Source of the DNA: a bacterium
Lineage (GTDB): Bacteria; Chloroflexota; Dormibacteria; UBA8260; Bog-877
Assembly: GCA_021802115.1 (NCBI GenBank)
Contig: JAKABA010000073.1
Location: 1 to 16,719 of the forward strand
Direction: 5' to 3'
DNA: 16,719 bases
The notes under the pieces were generated by a model. That model saw nothing but the letters and a program-made list of their open reading frames with translations, ran no database searches and was not told where the DNA came from. Position numbers and translations under genes: made by a program. Of the stretch, positions 14,952-16,719 are shown one piece after another (position 1 is the stretch's first letter; each line of letters begins with the position of its first letter).

Positions 14952-15557
14952 TCAGACCCCGGGAGCCGCCGGCAGACCCGGCCACACCAGGCTGAGCTCC
15001 GAATAGACCAGATGGGCGGTCAGCGCGGGCCCGAGTGACCCCGACCGCGCTCGCAGCAGGCTGGCGACCGACCCGAGCAGGACCCCGCCCGCCACCGCGG
15101 CGGGATTGCCGGAGGCGGCCTGGACCGCCGCGTAGGCCGAGATCTCGGAGACCACGCGAAGTGGTCCAGGGCCCCCACCAACCAGCACCGCATCCCGCCA
15201 GAAGAGCTCCTCGCCGATCGCGGCCGGGATCACCAGGATCGCCCGCAACCAGAGCCGGCGGGAGCCGACGCAGGAACGGACCTGCTGGACCCAGTTCCCG
15301 CCTCGCGGGAACCTGTCGAGGAGTGCCGCCGCCACCACGGTCACTCCGTAGGCCCCGGCCCCCGCGGCGACGCCGCCGGCCAACCAGCCGGGCTCGCGCC
15401 GGAGCGTGGGCCGGCGCCGGGCCTCCACGGCGAGAGCGCCCGATCCGAGCAGGGCGCCGGTCATCAGGGGCCAGAAGAGACGCGGCCTCTGAAAGCTGGC
15501 GCGGAGCGCCCCCGCCTGCAGCAGCGCTCCCGCCAGCAGCGCGAGCCGGCGCGACAC
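14952..15557 (-). CDS. CPBP-type intramembrane protease homologue
   Basis: This 201-residue hydrophobic protein has about five to six membrane segments. EELFWR (116-121) matches the EExxxR first motif of the CPBP/Abi family of glutamic intramembrane endopeptidases (Rce1-like), and TAHLVYSEL (His182) fits the distal His motif. The second motif, normally FxxxH, reads YAAVQ (142-146), so its His is replaced by Gln. The protein is therefore either a divergent protease or a non-catalytic relative. The start is GTG 15557, one base after the stop of the upstream gene (TGA-G-GTG), so the two are translated as a unit. Members act in bacteriocin self-immunity, prenyl-protein processing or membrane-protein quality control; nothing here selects between these roles. 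Confidence 0.75.
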   Translation of the reverse strand: MSRRLALLAGALLQAGALRASFQRPRLFWPLMTGALLGSGALAVEARRRPTLRREPGWLAGGVAAGAGAYGVTVVAAALLDRFPRGGNWVQQVRSCVGSRRLWLRAILVIPAAIGEELFWRDAVLVGGGPGPLRVVSEISAYAAVQAASGNPAAVAGGVLLGSVASLLRARSGSLGPALTAHLVYSELSLVWPGLPAAPGV

Positions 15558-15558
15558 C

Positions 15559-16599
15559 TCAGTTGCGCCTCAGGAGGCGGTCCAGGGCGGCGGCGCCGGC
15601 GACGGCGGTGGAGCGCAGAGCGTCCACCGCCGCGAGCTCGAAGGGCATGGACCCGAGGGGCGGGGCCAAGGTGCGCAGGGGTGGGACCACGCCCGCGCGC
15701 AGGGACTCCGGGAGCTCTCGACGCAGCACCTGGCGCGACCGCTCCAGGATCCGGTCGTGACGGCGCGACTCCATGAGCGGATCGGCAGAGCGCGGGCGCA
15801 GCCGGAGCGCGGCCGCGGCCTGACGGACGGGGGACACCCGGTGGCAGCCACGGATGAGCAGCGACTGCGCCCAGTCACGCTCCAGCTCGGCCCGGTTGGC
15901 CAGGTAGTTGAGCCGCGTCCTGAGGGCGGGTTCGCGCACCAGGAGGGCCCAACCCGCGTACCACGGGGCGATCGCATTCGAACCGCTGAACAGGTCTTCC
16001 AGGGCACTCCAGCTGGCTCCGGACAGCAGCAGCGGTCGGGCCCTGGCGAGCCCGGCCCGTCGCGCCGCCGGCTCGACCTCGGGGACGGTCACCCGGCCCG
16101 CCCCCTGCAGACGACCCGACGCCACCCGCGCGGCCAACCCCGCCGCCAGGTCCGGAATCACCCCGGGAGGCTTGGTGAACCCATAGGTGGAGCGGGGAAC
16201 GAACTCCCGCCAGCCCTCGCCGGGCTGCAGCCGGCCGATCCAGGCCACCTCCCGGGCCAGCTCATAGGTGTCGTCGACCACCCGCACCGCCAGCGACACC
16301 CTCGGCAGGGCCCCACGGCCCAGCCCGGGTTGCTCGTGCACCAGAATCCGTCCCCGCCGATCCTGGCGAACCTGCGCGGGACAGAGCAGGGGGGCGCCCC
16401 CGATGCCTCCGGGCACCGCCAGCACCGAGGCAACTCCGTCCTGGAGCATCTGCCGCCCCCGCCGATCCAGCGCCCCTCCGATCGTGGATCGGCGGGGCGC
16501 GGCAGGCGGCGTCCGGGGAGCGGGAGCGGCCGGGGCAGCCCACTCTGAGACGCGGTACAGCGCGAGCCCACGGGGGGTGAACAGCCCCACCTCCACCAC
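15559..16599 (-). CDS. Hypothetical protein, N-terminus uncertain
   Basis: I do not recognise this protein. From GTG 16599 it has 346 residues, rich in Arg, Ala and Leu, with no membrane segment, signal peptide or catalytic motif that I can name. A Pro/Ala/Arg-rich stretch (about 21-38) is followed by a segment RSTIGGALDRRGRQMLQDG and then a mixed alpha/beta region. The C-terminal 90 residues look helical and end in LDRLLRRN. The frame stays open and protein-like for another 36 codons upstream (to 16707) without any ATG, GTG or TTG, which suggests GTG 16599 is not the true start. It is translationally coupled to the CPBP gene downstream, so the two probably work together; the partner's membrane location suggests a membrane-linked task. 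Confidence 0.65.
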   Translation of the reverse strand: MVEVGLFTPRGLALYRVSEWAAPAAPAPRTPPAAPRRSTIGGALDRRGRQMLQDGVASVLAVPGGIGGAPLLCPAQVRQDRRGRILVHEQPGLGRGALPRVSLAVRVVDDTYELAREVAWIGRLQPGEGWREFVPRSTYGFTKPPGVIPDLAAGLAARVASGRLQGAGRVTVPEVEPAARRAGLARARPLLLSGASWSALEDLFSGSNAIAPWYAGWALLVREPALRTRLNYLANRAELERDWAQSLLIRGCHRVSPVRQAAAALRLRPRSADPLMESRRHDRILERSRQVLRRELPESLRAGVVPPLRTLAPPLGSMPFELAAVDALRSTAVAGAAALDRLLRRN

Positions 16600-16708
16600 C
16601 CTGACCCGGATCAGGATCCGGCGCCAGTATTCCCGATAGAGGCGGCGCCAACGGGAGTCGACGGTCGACTCGTAGAAGAGGCGCCGGGAGCCCTCTTCCC
16701 CCCCCCAT
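16600..16708 (-). other. Out-of-frame 5' extension with a G9 tract
   Basis: On the minus strand an ATG at 16708 is immediately followed by a run of G (nine in total, 16706-16698, counting the G of ATG). As written, this ATG is in a different frame from the long gene ending at 15559. With eight G it would join that gene directly and encode MGGEEGSRRLFYESTV as a new N-terminus. The codons at 16697-16600 in the gene's own frame (LFYESTVDSRWRRLYREYW) look like genuine protein. This is either a phase-variable start or a homopolymer miscall. Confidence 0.55.
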
Positions 16709-16719
16709 CAACCTGAACA

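Noticed and set aside
1..16719. CRISPR array, tRNA, insertion sequence or prophage
   Set aside because: No regularly spaced repeats, cloverleaf with a tRNA 3' end, transposase motifs, terminal inverted repeats or phage proteins were found on either strand by eye.

Overview
This is a high-GC (I estimate close to 70 %) bacterial chromosomal segment, densely coded, with twelve protein genes. It has no rRNA, tRNA, CRISPR array, insertion sequence or phage gene that I can see. The methionyl-tRNA synthetase carries a KFSSS signature of the kind I associate with Actinobacteria. Starts are often GTG or TTG, and several genes seem to be read from leaderless mRNAs. Together these suggest an actinobacterial or neighbouring lineage (Actinobacteriota, Chloroflexota or Dormibacterota-like). 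This placement is inference; no marker here settles it.

Left part (1-4266): the 3' part of a citrate synthase gene meets an ATP-grasp ligase gene tail to tail across a stem-loop. The ligase is divergent from an NfuA-type Fe-S carrier with only 17 bp between starts. nfuA in turn converges on a GT4 glycosyltransferase, which is divergent from metG. These are single-gene units without an obvious shared pathway.

Middle part (4267-10578): metG, a CcdA-type thiol-disulfide membrane protein, a J-domain protein with a large unrecognised C-terminal part, and a membrane-bound GAF-EAL c-di-GMP phosphodiesterase all run on the + strand. ccdA has its own leaderless-type promoter; the J-domain gene follows it with a good Shine-Dalgarno.

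Right part (10579-16719): an AT-rich promoter with a perfect TTGACA box and a candidate operator drives a DHA2-type 14-TM exporter and an overlapping MarR-family regulator. The MarR gene overlaps, tail to tail, a diguanylate cyclase with the order degenerate EAL - GAF - GGDEF. The window therefore holds a complementary c-di-GMP pair: an EAL protein with no GGDEF, and a GGDEF protein whose EAL is dead. Upstream of the cyclase on the minus strand are a CPBP-type intramembrane protease with an altered second motif and an unrecognised protein. The unrecognised protein's natural start is separated from its reading frame by one base in a G9 tract, which is either a phase-variable switch or a homopolymer error.

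I did not find a clear new multi-gene system. The best leads are the G9 tract, the c-di-GMP pair, the J-domain protein of unknown function and the shared leaderless promoter geometry.
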